A stretch of 64,000 nt of DNA, taken from positions 20,076,290 through 20,140,289 of the forward strand of contig ML679970.1 in assembly GCA_007922225.1 (NCBI GenBank). Reading direction: 5' to 3'. The notes beneath the pieces are model-generated. The model saw only the letters and a list, made by a program, of their open reading frames with translations. It did no database searches and had not been told where the DNA came from. Origin of the DNA: Emydura subglobosa (taxonomy: Eukaryota; Chordata; Testudines; Chelidae). Within the stretch, counting starts at the first letter, position 1. The number at the start of each line of letters is the position of its first letter. Made by a program: the position numbers and the translations under genes. This document shows positions 46,340-59,200 of the stretch, piece by piece.

Positions 46340-47191
46340 ATGCTTTCCCCAGCAGGCTGCAGCCTCTCCGTGGTGGTCTGGGGGCGCTTCTGCCGAGAGC
46401 TTCTCGTTGGAGCACGCACAGCAGGGAGGGAAAAATCCCCCCTCCCCGGATCTCCTGCCTCCCACGGAGTCTCGTCGCCAGCGAGCGAGCGAGCGCCCTC
46501 CGCCGGGCAATGGCTCGGACTCTCTCTAGGACCCGGGGAAGCGGAGCCCGGCCAGTGGCCGGAATGCAGCCACTGCGCAACTCCTGAGATGTATTCATGA
46601 TAATTCAGCATCTTGGGAACCTGGGGATAGGATGTGGGGGGGAGAGGTCCTGAGCAGCGGCAGCCGTAGGCATGGAGGCGGGGTGGAGGTTTGCCCTTAG
46701 AGGCGGCTGGAGACAGATCAAAGCCACTGCAGCTGGCAATTAAGAGCCAGCCCGTGTTTCTGCACACTCCTCGTGCGGCGCCCCTTTGCCCCGGCTCCCC
46801 CCTTGTCCAGGGAAGGGAAGGAGATGCACGCCGTGGCTTTGAGAGATTTGGTGCAAGCATCAGATTTGGGCTGCGCCTGGCCGGGCGGATGCTGTGGCTG
46901 CTGCTCGTCTTGCCCCGCTTTGGGCTAGATCCCTGCGTGCATTGATTTGACCATTTAGAAGCGCCCCCCTCCCCAGATCCCCTGGCCCCAGAGAGCCTGA
47001 CAGAAGCAAGTCGAGCCCAGAGGCAGGAGGGAGGGTCGGGGAAAAGTTGCGGCTCAGCTGCTGGTGCTGGGGCGATGCATTCTGAGGCTGACCTGCAGGG
47101 GAGAGAGGCGATCGCTGTGTCCTGGAGGGGCAGAGCCCCGGGGGCCTCTGCAGAAGCCAGGTCCAAGTGAAGAAGTGCAACTGCCGGCACC
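46340..47191 (+). promoter_or_regulatory. CpG island, PODXL2 promoter and 5' UTR
   Basis: CpG-dense DNA, including a GCGAGCGAGCGAGCG run near 46482-46496, leads into the PODXL2 start codon. No TATA box is clear. The transcription start is not determined. The region also carries a long antisense open frame that looks compositional. Confidence 0.6.
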
Positions 47192-47237
47192 ATGAAGCTG
47201 CGGCTGCAGCAGGGCCTGGCGGGGCTGCTGGCCTGGG
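47192..47237 (+). CDS. PODXL2: PODXL2 exon 1 coding part (signal peptide)
   Basis: 15 codons plus one base from a Kozak-like GGCACCATGA start, ending TGGG/gtgagt. The phase joins exon 2 exactly and the hydrophobic core continues across the junction, which supports the pairing. Confidence 0.85.
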
Positions 47238-50200
47238 GTGAGTGCCTTTGTTGTTCGGGTTTTAAAAGGATTCGTTTGCGGGAGTGCTCTTGGAAGTGGG
47301 GGAAGCCGACACAAGACCAGAGGAGTTCTGTCACTTGCAGAAGAGTTGCTAAATTAAAGTGGCTTGAACAAAGCCCTGGGAATAGATTAGAGGGGCCGAT
47401 CCTGTCTGGGGACCAGTGGCGAGGACTACATGGGAATTCTCCATCACCAGAGAGCTAAAACCTGGGGAATGGACTTTAAGTACCTAACTGGCTCTGGTCC
47501 CCAACACCTGGCGAACTAAAAGGGGCCTTCTCCCTCCTGTTATTAAATAGAACAATAACTGGCTGGGTGTGAGTGTGAGCAAGGATTTATTCAGATGGGG
47601 AGAAAGGAAACTAAAATCACTCTCATCTGCCTGTCCTTCACCTCTAACAGCCTAGGTAGCTCCCAAAAGGGGGACATGACTCCTTATTAGTGAGTAACCC
47701 TCCCTCTTCTGTATCTTTCCCCATAGTTTGCCTTATCACGTGCTAAATATTCACTGCAATGCTCTTCACTGCTGTGCAGCTTTGAGATCTTTGTTGGGCA
47801 GCTTTTCCCCTCCCTAAACCATGCAGGAGTTTTATTTTTAGGGATGTAAGATTAAACAGCTTCTTTCAATTCTAGATTTTGTGACCCAAGGCTCACTTCT
47901 GTACTTTCCCCTTCATTTGATTTTATTAAGGGAGCATGTCCCCTCCATGATAGTTGAAAGAATCTGAACCCATTTTATTATTATTTTGCAGCGTGGGGAT
48001 TTTTTGAGGGGGAAGGGGCGGGAGAGGGAAACTTTTATGTTCTAAAAGTTCATTTCTTATGAAGAAGAATATGTGAAAAGTCTGCTAAAAATCTCTTAGG
48101 GCAGGAAAGGTGTATGCTACAATAAGCACTTGTTCAATTGAAGTAAACAAGGCTGTGTTATTATGGAGAGGATGGAAATAGCTCTGAATGTAGCATGCTT
48201 TCTGCATGCCATCCTTGAGCTGGGATTCCTGCATGCTGGTGTTTTCCCCAAGGGGACTGTAGAGATGCCGCTATTTTGTGCTGCACAAAAAACATCTTTT
48301 ATTTATGGTCTTTTTCAGTTTATCAACCACTCTGAAGTTCCCAAAAAAATAAAAAAGGAGACTAAATACAAACAAGTCCACAGGCCCCAAAGATCCTAAT
48401 CTTGAAATTTGGAGAAGGGGTGAGGCATTAATTAAAGCTGATTAAGCACAGAAGTAATTATACTTAGACTAGTTCTGAGATCCCTGCTGCTATTTTTATA
48501 TAATCTGCTTGGAGATGTTTTCAGACAAGGGGCCCCTCTCAAAGAACTCCAGGAAAGAGAGTTTTGCCTTTTAAAAGAAAATGAGTTTGAATGTTGGGGT
48601 AGTGATGTGGAAATAGAACTTTGAAATGGAGCTTGAGAAGTGTGAGGGGTCTTTGTCTGCAGTCATTTGGTAGTAGCCAGGTTTGAAGCTATTTTACGAT
48701 GGATCTGGGAGCAAAGAAGCTACCCGTTTTCTCTTCCTGATTGTATAGAAGGGCCAGTTTCATAAAGAGGTAGCTCATTCGTGCTAGAGGATGCACTGTG
48801 GGATCCGTAATATCCCATTTCCCGATGTCAGTCAAGGGCACACCCCCAAAACAACAGAAGGGGAAGTATCAATTAAGTTCTATGAGACAGGGACCATCTT
48901 TTTATTCCTTATTTTCAGTGCCTGGCACAATGAGTCCTGGGCCCCTGATTGAAGTAACTTGGCAATACCATAACAAAAATAATACATTTAAAAAAATATT
49001 AAGGAGGTGAGAAGTTATACGGCAGGACAGATCAGAGAGCCTATTTAGGGGTCTAGTACCAGCTCTCACCATTGTGCTGAATCATCAGTTGTGTCCTAAA
49101 TACAAATACTTGTGGTCTCTTCCCACACCCATGCTGGGTTGACATCCCATCACTTAATACATTTCAAACCAAGCTGCACCAGTTATATGCCAAGGTGCTG
49201 TAGGGAGCCTTCTGTGCTGTGTGAAGGGAGATAGACAAGCTGCAACCTAAGGGCATCTCTAATTTCTGATTCAGCTGTTTGTGTCTGCTGGCACTCAGAT
49301 TTGCAAGTACCGCTCTGTGTGCATCGCAGGCATCGTGGAGTGAGTGTGGAGCCTTGCACCCCCAGAGATTCAGGGGCATCCCTAGGATTCCTAGCGCCTT
49401 AAATCAGCAGAGCTCTGATGTGGGGCTTGGGCTAAAAGGGCAAATCTTTGCTGATTGGCTGACTATTCAGCCCACCCCAGTTTATGGAGCACTACTCTTG
49501 AAGGTCCAGAAGATATTATGTACCCTTTTGCCCCCATCCCAAATTGGTGATCTGATAGTGGGGGCAAAATGGGGAAAGGGGGGCCACCAATGAAGTTTTA
49601 CAGTAGGGCAGAGAACTCAAAGACCAAATGAGGTGTAAAATATGCCACCAGAGATTCTTTGCAAGGAGGATGGGGAGGAAGAGGGATCCAGTGCCTACCT
49701 CTCTTCCAACTGGGGTAATCCAACAGTTACAGGATCAGGTCTCAGTCCATCTCCTAGTAAGCTTTCTACAGCACAGAAAGCCACCACAGCTGGGGCCTCC
49801 TTGTCGTGCATATCCGCAGGGAATCCCAGCAATGAATGAGGATGGAGACAATTTCCCCCCCCCCATCCTTGGAGGGTGAGGTGGGGAGGCACAAGGGGGG
49901 CAGTATGTATGTGGGAAGGTTGCCTGCTGTGGCTTAGGCTGTAACTGGTCTATGGATAGAAGCCGTCTCTTGGGCTGTAAAGCCAGAAACTTTCACCAAC
50001 ACTAGCATCACAATTATTATTAATTATTCTTCTTTTAAAGATACGTTAATTATGCAGAGGGAAGAGATGAGAGGCACTTGGGGGATTGTGTTAAACCAAG
50101 TCCGGGAGCTACAGGAGTTGGGCTCCATCATACCAGTGTCAGGTGGAGACACAAATGGGTGAAACCTTCCAAATTTCATTCCAGCTTCTGGAAGGGCTTC

Positions 50201-53200
50201 TTTCTCTGCTGAGGAGTTCCAGTGGGGTAGCCGTGTTAGTCTGTTTTTTGCAAAACAGCAAGAGTCCTGTGGCACCTTAAAGACTAACACATTTATTTGG
50301 GCATAAGCTTTCTTGGCCAGAACCCCACTTCATCGGATGCAGCTCTGCTGAGCTGCAGCATTGTATCTTTACAGTAATCCTCCAGCTGACAGTGACAAAA
50401 AAGATTTTGGTCCTTAGAACTCCCCTTGATTGTTTCCCTCTACCAGCATCTAAGCAGTATGGGGGTGGGAGGAGACAGGTACAACTTAGTACCAGCTGAA
50501 TCCTTAGGCTAGTTAAATTGGTGTTGTGGGGGGCTCAGTGGGTGAACTCGTTAGCCAGCTGCTTCTGAAGATGTGCCTAGTAGAGATGTCACTAGTGAAG
50601 ATGAGGACTCTGCAGTGAGGAGAGGTTCAAGTCTGGAACAACAGGGGGGTGCTGATGGACAAGAATGAGGTGCAGCAGGGGAGTCCAAGGACTGGAATAG
50701 AATGGGAGCCTGCAGGTCAGGAATGAGGTGCATGGGCAGAGCTGCAGCTTGAGACCCCAGGACTGAAACGCTAGCTGCTGCAGATTTTGTTTAAGGTGCA
50801 TGGCAGAGCCCTGGGAGTGGTGGCACATCAGAAGTCAGGTCCATTGTCAGATCTGGCAGATAGACAGCATGCCATTTGCCTGAGCATAGCTTGGCACTAG
50901 CCAGTTATCTAAGCCCTTTGCTTTCTTGAATAGTACATTTATGAGGTTAAGAGAAAAACCATCTCTCTTCTCCTCCCCATATCATCCCAGGTGACTGACT
51001 GCATGCAGCTGTGAGAGTGCCAGGCTCTGCTAGATAATTTTTTCCCCTCTGTCAGTCCACTTAGACAGTTTCTCATTAGTACTGTATAAATGAACCCACG
51101 CCTAGGGAGCATAAATCAGGATGGATGAAAATTCCTTGCAGTCAATTTTTCCTTTGCCTCTCTCGTAACATAAGGAAATGTTCACTTAATTATAGGCATC
51201 AGGGGTTGAAATAACGACGTGAAGACCTCGAAGGGAAGCTCCAAGTGACAGGCTGAGGATCAGAGCCCATCAAAGTTTTCCCTCTGCTCAGAGTGGGAAG
51301 CAGCTCTACTGTATTGTGGGTAAATAAGCAAACGGTAGCAACAAAGCAGAGTGCAATGTAAGGGGGTGAAGGGCGAAGATGCACTGAGTCCTTCTGCTGG
51401 CAACCGTGTGAATTTGCTTCCAGTTCTCATTGGTTATTTAAACACGTAATGCCAAAAGAATGGAGACAGGCTATTTGTCACCCACATTGAGTGCAGCCTG
51501 GGCAGAGTCACAACGGAGGCAAAGCAAACACATGCAGTGGTTTGTTTATAGGGGCAGGGGTGCTGGCAAGGCAGTTGTACCCTGCTTAACTAGGCTCAAA
51601 CCTGCATTGTTCACGCCTCTGGTTAAACCCAGTTGTTGGCAGGATTCAGGCATGGATTCCTTGTCTGGGGGGAGAGTGATTTTTTTTTCTGTGTGTGTAT
51701 CTGAGAGCCATGTTAGAGCTCTCCCTTGACATGACAATTACAACCAAGCCTGCTTACCGGGTTACAGTGCTGTCTTTCTTTGCTCCTGTCAATTTTTTAG
51801 TCTAGGGTGGACCTAACAGGGTATTAAATGGTGTCCCCAAACTATTGAACCCTTGACCATGTTCAGAGTTTTAGCTCAGTTAAGGAATATGAATGAGGTC
51901 CTGATTAAACTAAGCATGAAACTGTTGAAATTGGGCCCTGTGGCTTGGATATTAATATAGAAGAGGGGGCAAAAACAGTGCAGCATATAGTGGAAGGAAG
52001 TCATGGAAGGCCCTTCATACAGATGGGTTGGAACTGAATTTAACTGCTGTGTTTAAGCTTTTGTTGTGGCAAAATCAGTTTAAATACCATTTGGCTGACC
52101 TGTGCTGATGGAGCTTCTAGCATAGTTTGGCTAGTGTGTTTCTTAGAAACCTGTTCCTCTGTGCTCTGGTCAGGGAGCCCTGGCTCTGCAGCAGCTATCA
52201 TTGGAGCCAATGATGCAACTTTTATTAGGTACACTGAGATCCTATAACACTTTGAAGGGTTATGCAGTAAACAGGGAGAAAAAATAAGAGGCGAGGCAAA
52301 GAGAGATTTTTTTCAGGTGATAGTTGAAACGCTAGAATGGTGATAGAACAGAAGGATCTATAGGGCTTTCCAAGACAGCGGGAGATGCAGGGGGGAGATA
52401 ATGGAAAGGCTGCTTGCTACTAGAGGAATGGAAGGAACAGGAAGTGGAGGGAGTAGAGAGAAACCAAGTCTGTGAGAATTTGAAAACAAGGAGATAATCC
52501 TGATCTGGATCCTGGAATGAATGGGGTGGGAGAGGGAGGCGAGGTGGGTTTGTTTGAGGCTGGTGGACGGGGGTCAGTTTTCACTGTATATGTAAGGAGG
52601 CATTGGGCAATGGTCTTCTCAGCATCAGGACCCTCCTGCCATGACATGTACTGATGATGGGAGTGTCCCAAACTTTCATAGTTGGTCAATGTTAAGGACC
52701 TGGTTTTTCAGAAGTGCTGTGCAGCTGTGTTGCCAATTGAAAGTTGCAATCAATGGGGGGCTGGGGGTGCCCAGCAACTCTGAAAACCCAACTCCAAGAT
52801 CAGGGCTCACGTGGTTCTGAGGCCAGGTAGCCTCTATCCCAAACTGCTTAAGGGGAGGTGATTTCCAGCAGTGCCTGAGCAAAACCAGTTAGCACGTGTA
52901 GGCCTGATTTTCTCCTGCACCCCCCGCCATCCCCACCCCTTCGAAACAGCAGTGGAGCAACCCTCTGGTGTGCACTTCTTTGCTAACCATGGTGGCCCCA
53001 CAACGCCATCCTTCCCAGCATTCCAAGGCTGTCTTAGTGCAAGAGCCCCACCTTGCTTGGTTTGGTGGCTCTGCGATGAGGAAGGAGCATGGGGATACAG
53101 ATTTACCCCTTCACAGAGAGCTCCTGCATCCTATATAACCTCCCTGCAAAGAACTCTCCCGTCCCAAAGGCCACAAAGATGGACACCTCTTGTCCATCCT

Positions 53201-56200
53201 TTTCCAGTCAATGTAGAATTGTTCCCATCATGAGTCATTAAACGGAGACCACCACCCTGGCCTTCCCACACACATACAGAAATCCCACTGGCCCAGAAAA
53301 CATGCTGGGTCCCAGGGAAGATAGATATATTAGAAAAAACCCTTAATAAGGCACCTGTGTGACTCACCCCAGGGACTGTGCCAGAGGAATGCTGGTCTCT
53401 AAGCTGTGTTTTCTGAAATCCTAATTAGAAGTGATGGCTCCCCGAGGCTTCCTAATCCAGCATTCAATTTAAAATGTTCCACTAGTAAATGAGAGAGACA
53501 TGGCAAGGGGGGCACACAGTGGGGGAGGCAGGGAATCTCCTAGGGAGAAGGAGTAGGATCAGAGAATCTGTAACAATGAGCAAACATCAGACTGAGTAAC
53601 TCTGGTTGGGGTCTGAGCCTCTTGTATGTTTCTTCGTGCAAATCATTGAATTTCCATGGGGCTGCTGATGATGCAGAGGATAGACGGGAGCATCTGAGAG
53701 CAGCGACATAGCTGAGGGATGTCACAATTTCCTTCTCCTGTTCCTCCTCCATCATCTGTACCTGGGATCAGAATTCTCCTTTTGGTTTAGTTACTCAGTT
53801 AGTTTTCATTCTGTGTTTCCAACTGCTTTAAAGAACATAGATAATAGCAGGGCAGAGACCATCGCTGGTTGTCATTGTACGTTTTAGCTTTAATTCCGGA
53901 TCCGTTTCCCTCCTCAGCTCCCTGTCCCCAGGCCTTTTTCCTCTCACAGTGCCCTTGGGCATCACTCCCTCAGCCATTCCAGGCTTCACAGTGTCTTTGG
54001 ATTTGAGGGGAGTGGAGGAGAGGGGACGTCGCTGGCAGATGCTTCTCTCCGCCAGTCATTGTGCTCCTGTCCTAACTGATTATCAATAAGTGACCCTTTC
54101 CTGACCCTGCTGCCGTGGTAAATAACCTTTGCTGGGCAAACCCTTGGACCGGTTTGGGGTAAAGCTTGAAATGTTTGGGGTAAAGGTGGACAGCAGCAGG
54201 ACCAAACTGACATGGAGTGTTCTGACTGCGGGAGCCCCGAATATTCCATTTTTCTTCACTGTGTCCTGGCTGCCATCTTTCTGAGACCCTCCTGGCTCCC
54301 TGTGGTGCCTGCCACACACCCAGTTGGGAGGCTGTTGTACAGGATCTGCCAGTCAGAGAGATGCCCCCTTTGAAGGTACCAATGCGTCCCGGCTAACATG
54401 CCCCACTTGATCTCTTCTGCAGTCATGGGATTTTGTTTGCTTGTATGTGTTGTTCTCCTATCAGTGATCTATATTTAAAGTGCTGTATCAGAAAACTGAC
54501 ATCAGTGGAAGTCATTTGCTCCCCTTTGGCTCTCCAAAGGAGTCTGGTTTAGGAACAGCCTTGCTGGGTGTTGGATCTCTACTCCAGCCACTGGTCCATT
54601 TCCCTCCAGGTATGCTCCTGCCTTTGCTTGATTCATCCATTGCCTCTCTTGACAGTTGCCATGGGCCTCCTTATGAGGCACTTGGGAGAATGTGAGGGGT
54701 GTGTCAATAAAGATTCCAGAGAGACATCGTGGGCCTGATTCTCCAGGCCTCTGCCCCTTGTGTTGCCCCTTTCAACTGTGCAAAGTGGATGTAAAACACT
54801 CCCGTGCATGTGAGTGGAGTGGTTGCATTTTATACTCTCTGTGTGCAGGTGTAAATGAATGCATGAGATGCAGGGCAGCAGAGAACTAGGCTGCGATTGT
54901 GTGCCAGAGCTGGGAGGTGTCTTGAATCCAATTCCTCCAGTCTGACTGCTCTGTGGAACTATTACAGAAGTAAGCGCCCTGCAACAGGCACGGGGCTTTC
55001 CCCTTTTCACCTTTCCCAGGGACTAAAGCAGCTACTTGGTCTTTTACCAGATGCCAGATGAAATCACTTCACTCCCTCCCATGCTCTCTGGCAGACCCAG
55101 AGGCACACTCGCATTTGGGAGATGTCCCCAGAGAGAGCTGGCGGTGCCCACATGAACCGCCTCCACTGACAACTCACTTCAGAGTTCGAGGCAGTGTAAT
55201 TTCATCTTGCGCTGAGGATAGTGGAACTTCCCAGTAAATAAGATAATGTTGCTTAGGGGGTATAAACTGGGTGCACAGTTCAGTGTGAAAGGAGAGTAAA
55301 CTGCTGGGAACTGACAGGATTAGCTCTCCTGATGTGGGTGTCCAGTTCTCCGTCTTACAAGGAGGGGATGTTACAGCTGAAGGCTGCGGGAGGGGAGGTT
55401 TGGGGACTCACCCAGTGGCATAGATGCAGTTACAGCGGAAGACATTGGAATAAAAAGGTTTTATCCATGTTTTGACCGTCCTTGCCACTTGACTGCCGCC
55501 AACCATCCAAGGCCTGTGCCAGGAGGGATGTGCCTTCAGGGACATGCCTGTCAGATTTGGCTTCACAACTGGAGCTCCTGGGCCATGCTGTCAAACACCC
55601 GGCAGAGGATATAAAAATGCATAGGAGTTGGGTTGGCGAACCATTGGGGAAGGGCTCAAATCGGGGTGCTCCATTTGGTCCCAGGGGGACATGACCATCC
55701 TCTCTTTCTTTATGGCGAGGTGAGAGATGGTCCTGAAACTTCGTGTTGTAACGTGGGGGGGTGGTCACGTTATTGGAAAGGCTGAAAAATCCCACTTTTA
55801 AATGGTTATAACTGGTCTGGGTAGAATTGAATTTTTATTATTTTGTAAATTCGACGGTTAATATCAACGATAACAGTTGGAAGAAAAGGTTAAAAATAAA
55901 CAAAGTTCAAACAGTTTCACAGCTGGGCTGCAGGTAGTTTCCTTGCATGGCTGTGGGGCCATGACAGGCTCCCTGCGTGGCTGTGGGGCGGGTGACACCA
56001 GATCCCCATAGGTGCAGGGAAAGCTATGGTCCTGAGTGGGGGGGGAGGGGGCCGAGCAGAAACCCCTGCCTAGGACTGTGCGGAGGAAGAGGACAAGCCC
56101 TCGGCCACAGGAGAGACTACCTCATTGCTGAATGGCTTCTGCCCACGGACAGCCCTTGCACTGCTGGCTGGTGAATGGGACTGCGATAGTGGGACTGCAG

Positions 56201-59200
56201 AGGACCCCCTCTGTGGCCGTGAGGCTGCACTTGCTCGCTGCTGTCAGTGTATATTTTGTTCATTGATTTGTGTGTGTCAGGTGAAATCAATGTTTACCAG
56301 CTACTGATCATTTAAATCCAGTCCTGCCCAGCCTAGCTATAACCATCTGGTGGGGAAGGTCCAAGAGAGTTGATCTGTTTTTAAGTTCAGTCCACCACCA
56401 TTCTGCTGTAGCAAAAGTAATGGGGGATGGGTGGAAATGCCCTACTCCAAATAAATAGCAGCCATTTTTGTGGGACCTAGGGAAAAAAGGAGCTGTGCTT
56501 TCCTCCTATTGGTACTGCACTAGCAGCTCACTAACAAACCATGTGTATAGCAGCATCGGCCTTCCTGGGCTTTAGAGAGAGGAAGGGTGGCTTTGTGGTT
56601 AAGATACTACATGGGGGATTCAGGAGATCAGGGTACAGTTCTCAGCTCTCCCCCAGACTCACTGCATTACCTTGGGCATGTTTCTGCACCTCTTCTCCCT
56701 CACCTCTATAACTGGGACAACAATACTCCCTTTTTCCCACCCTGTGTCTGTCTCATCTAGTTAGATTGTTCGTTCTCTGGGGCAGGGACTTGTCTTACTC
56801 TGTGTGCGTACAGCTCCTAGCACAGTGGGGTGCCACTCTCTTTTGGGGCCTGAAGGTGCTACTGTAATACAAATTACAGCAGTTTTTGCATGAGAACAAG
56901 AATATCCTGAACAAAATTCTGTCAGTTTAGAAGCAGTAGAACGGCAATAACAGCAGGTCGCAGGTTCAGGTCAGGAACTAGCCCATGCCTGGGCTTCTAC
57001 TACAAAGCCCAGGATGTCTTAGCCCAGTGAATAACTCAGCCACGTGCGGATGAGTTTGCGCATCCCTTGGGCTGCCAGGAGAAGTGTCTTCACTGACTGC
57101 ATTATGCTGCAGTAGCTTTCCTTTCCATAATTCATCTGCTTCTATCACAGTTTCCTACCATGTATCTGTGCTGGGCTGATCTTGTCTTAGATCAATAAAA
57201 CAAAATTAGTAAAACCAAGCAGCACTTGGGGATAGGTGAGGGGGAGAAAATAAATATTTCTTAAAAGGGGCATAAATTAATAATGAAAAGACACTTGGGG
57301 CCATGCTTGAGAAGTGCAGCCCTTTATTTCCAAGTTTTTCAGAATATATTTAGCAACAGTGGCGAGTGATTTCACCCTAAAGCACTGTACAGGAGTGGAA
57401 GGGGTGATCTGAGCACTGAACTGGGAATTGGAAACTTCTGGCTTCTGCAGCTGACTCTTTCTGTGACCAGGGACAAGTCTGTCACCTGTGATTCTAGGGG
57501 CTCCTTAAATCAAAGTACAGGAGTCTCATTAGTTAGTATATGACTATGGGTTTCATTGATCACATCTGCGCTATATGGCTTTTCACACAGCACTGGCTAG
57601 AGGCCCAGAGTTCTGTCCCAGGATGCACTGGACTCGGTGGATGGATTTTTGGGGAGGGACTGGCCTTGTCTTTGGTTATTCCACAGATCTGATCTGGAAT
57701 CTAGAGGGAATATCCTCAGGTGTTAACGTCCTCTATGCCTCAGATTCCCTGTAAGTAAATGGGAATAATACGGAACCACTTCCCAGAGCTCTAGTGAGGA
57801 TTAATTAACTAGATCAGAGGTTCTCAAACTGGGAGGTGGGCCCCCTGGGGGGAGCATGGAATATGTTTGGGGTAGTGGGGGGGAATGAGATGTTTTAGGG
57901 GAAAAAACTTTACTGTACACATTTTGTCCACAGCATAACTAACAATGCTGATTCCTCCCGACATATCAGGTCCTCAGATGATGCTACGTATTTGATTCTA
58001 GATGGCGCTGTGCATTTTGATGGATTTCTTTTAAGCTTATACAAAGTCCATTGCCTTCTGTAGGTTAATCCGTTTGCTACGACATGGTGTGCACATTTAA
58101 TTTTAGGTATCAACCACAGTCACAGTTTTGCTTTTGCTCTTATTACAATGGATTGTTGGCTCTGTTTGAATCAATGCCTTACTATTTTTAATATTTAATG
58201 AGAGTTGCATGTTGATTTTTTTTTTAACTGGTATATGTACTTGTGTGGCAGGGAGGCATAAACTACTACAGACACATAGAAGGGGGGGGGGGCAATCAAA
58301 TAAGTTTGAGAACCACTGAACTAGATGGTTGTGAAGTGCTTGGAATAGGACCATCGCTATATATGGGCTGAGTCTTGTATTTAAAAGTATGAAAGAGAAA
58401 CTGACAAGGTCCTGTGGTGGGTACATTCTTCTACCCGAAACTTGAGAGCATCTCGGTCCCTGTGTACAGTGCCCCCATGAAGGCTTTGTTCCATGTAGTT
58501 TCAGCGAAAGGCAGTTAGCGCTCCACTGTCCAGGTGTTTCAAAATGGAAGGGTTGCTTGCTCAGTTATGGGGAAGAGCCCCTTGCTTCTGTCCCTGTAGG
58601 GAAGAGCAGAGCCTCTGTAGCGGTCTGTAGCAGTGAGAGAGAGGGAGTTGTACAAGGCTCATGTGAGTGTGTGGAATTACATGTATAACTTGCCCTTGTA
58701 CAACATAGTGTGTTCTTAGGAGAGAGATAATATAATTGTAGACATACAGTTCTGGGGTGAAATCCTGGCCCTTCTGAAGTCAATGGAAAAACTCCCAACA
58801 TTTAACCCCAAATGTTAAAATTCTGTCTCCTTTCCAGGAAAGGTGTTTAACAAGAACTCAGTGTTTGTCAATTGATTTCAGCCTGCAAGACAGGACATCC
58901 CATTATTTATTTATTTAGTCATTGACCACAGTGTGCTACAGGCCCTGCAGACAAGTGAAACAGCCATGTTCCCTTTCCTTAATACCTTCTAATTTAATGG
59001 TAGTTATAGCACAGCGGATGATATAAACAACTGGAGTGGAGAAAAAGCGGGCGAGGGTTCCAATAATAAGGTCATGCAGTTACTTTGGTTTGCTGTATAC
59101 ATCTCTTGGGAGATCCACAAATATAGGTCTACACATATGGAGAGAATGAGTCTGTCTTTCACCCACACCCACAGAGTAAATAATTACTGGTAGCTTTTCT

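Noticed and set aside
57910..58426. Minus-strand frames inside and beyond the hAT element, considered as transposase remnants
   Set aside because: They show no recognisable transposase motif, and one runs past the element's end, so the element is treated as non-autonomous.
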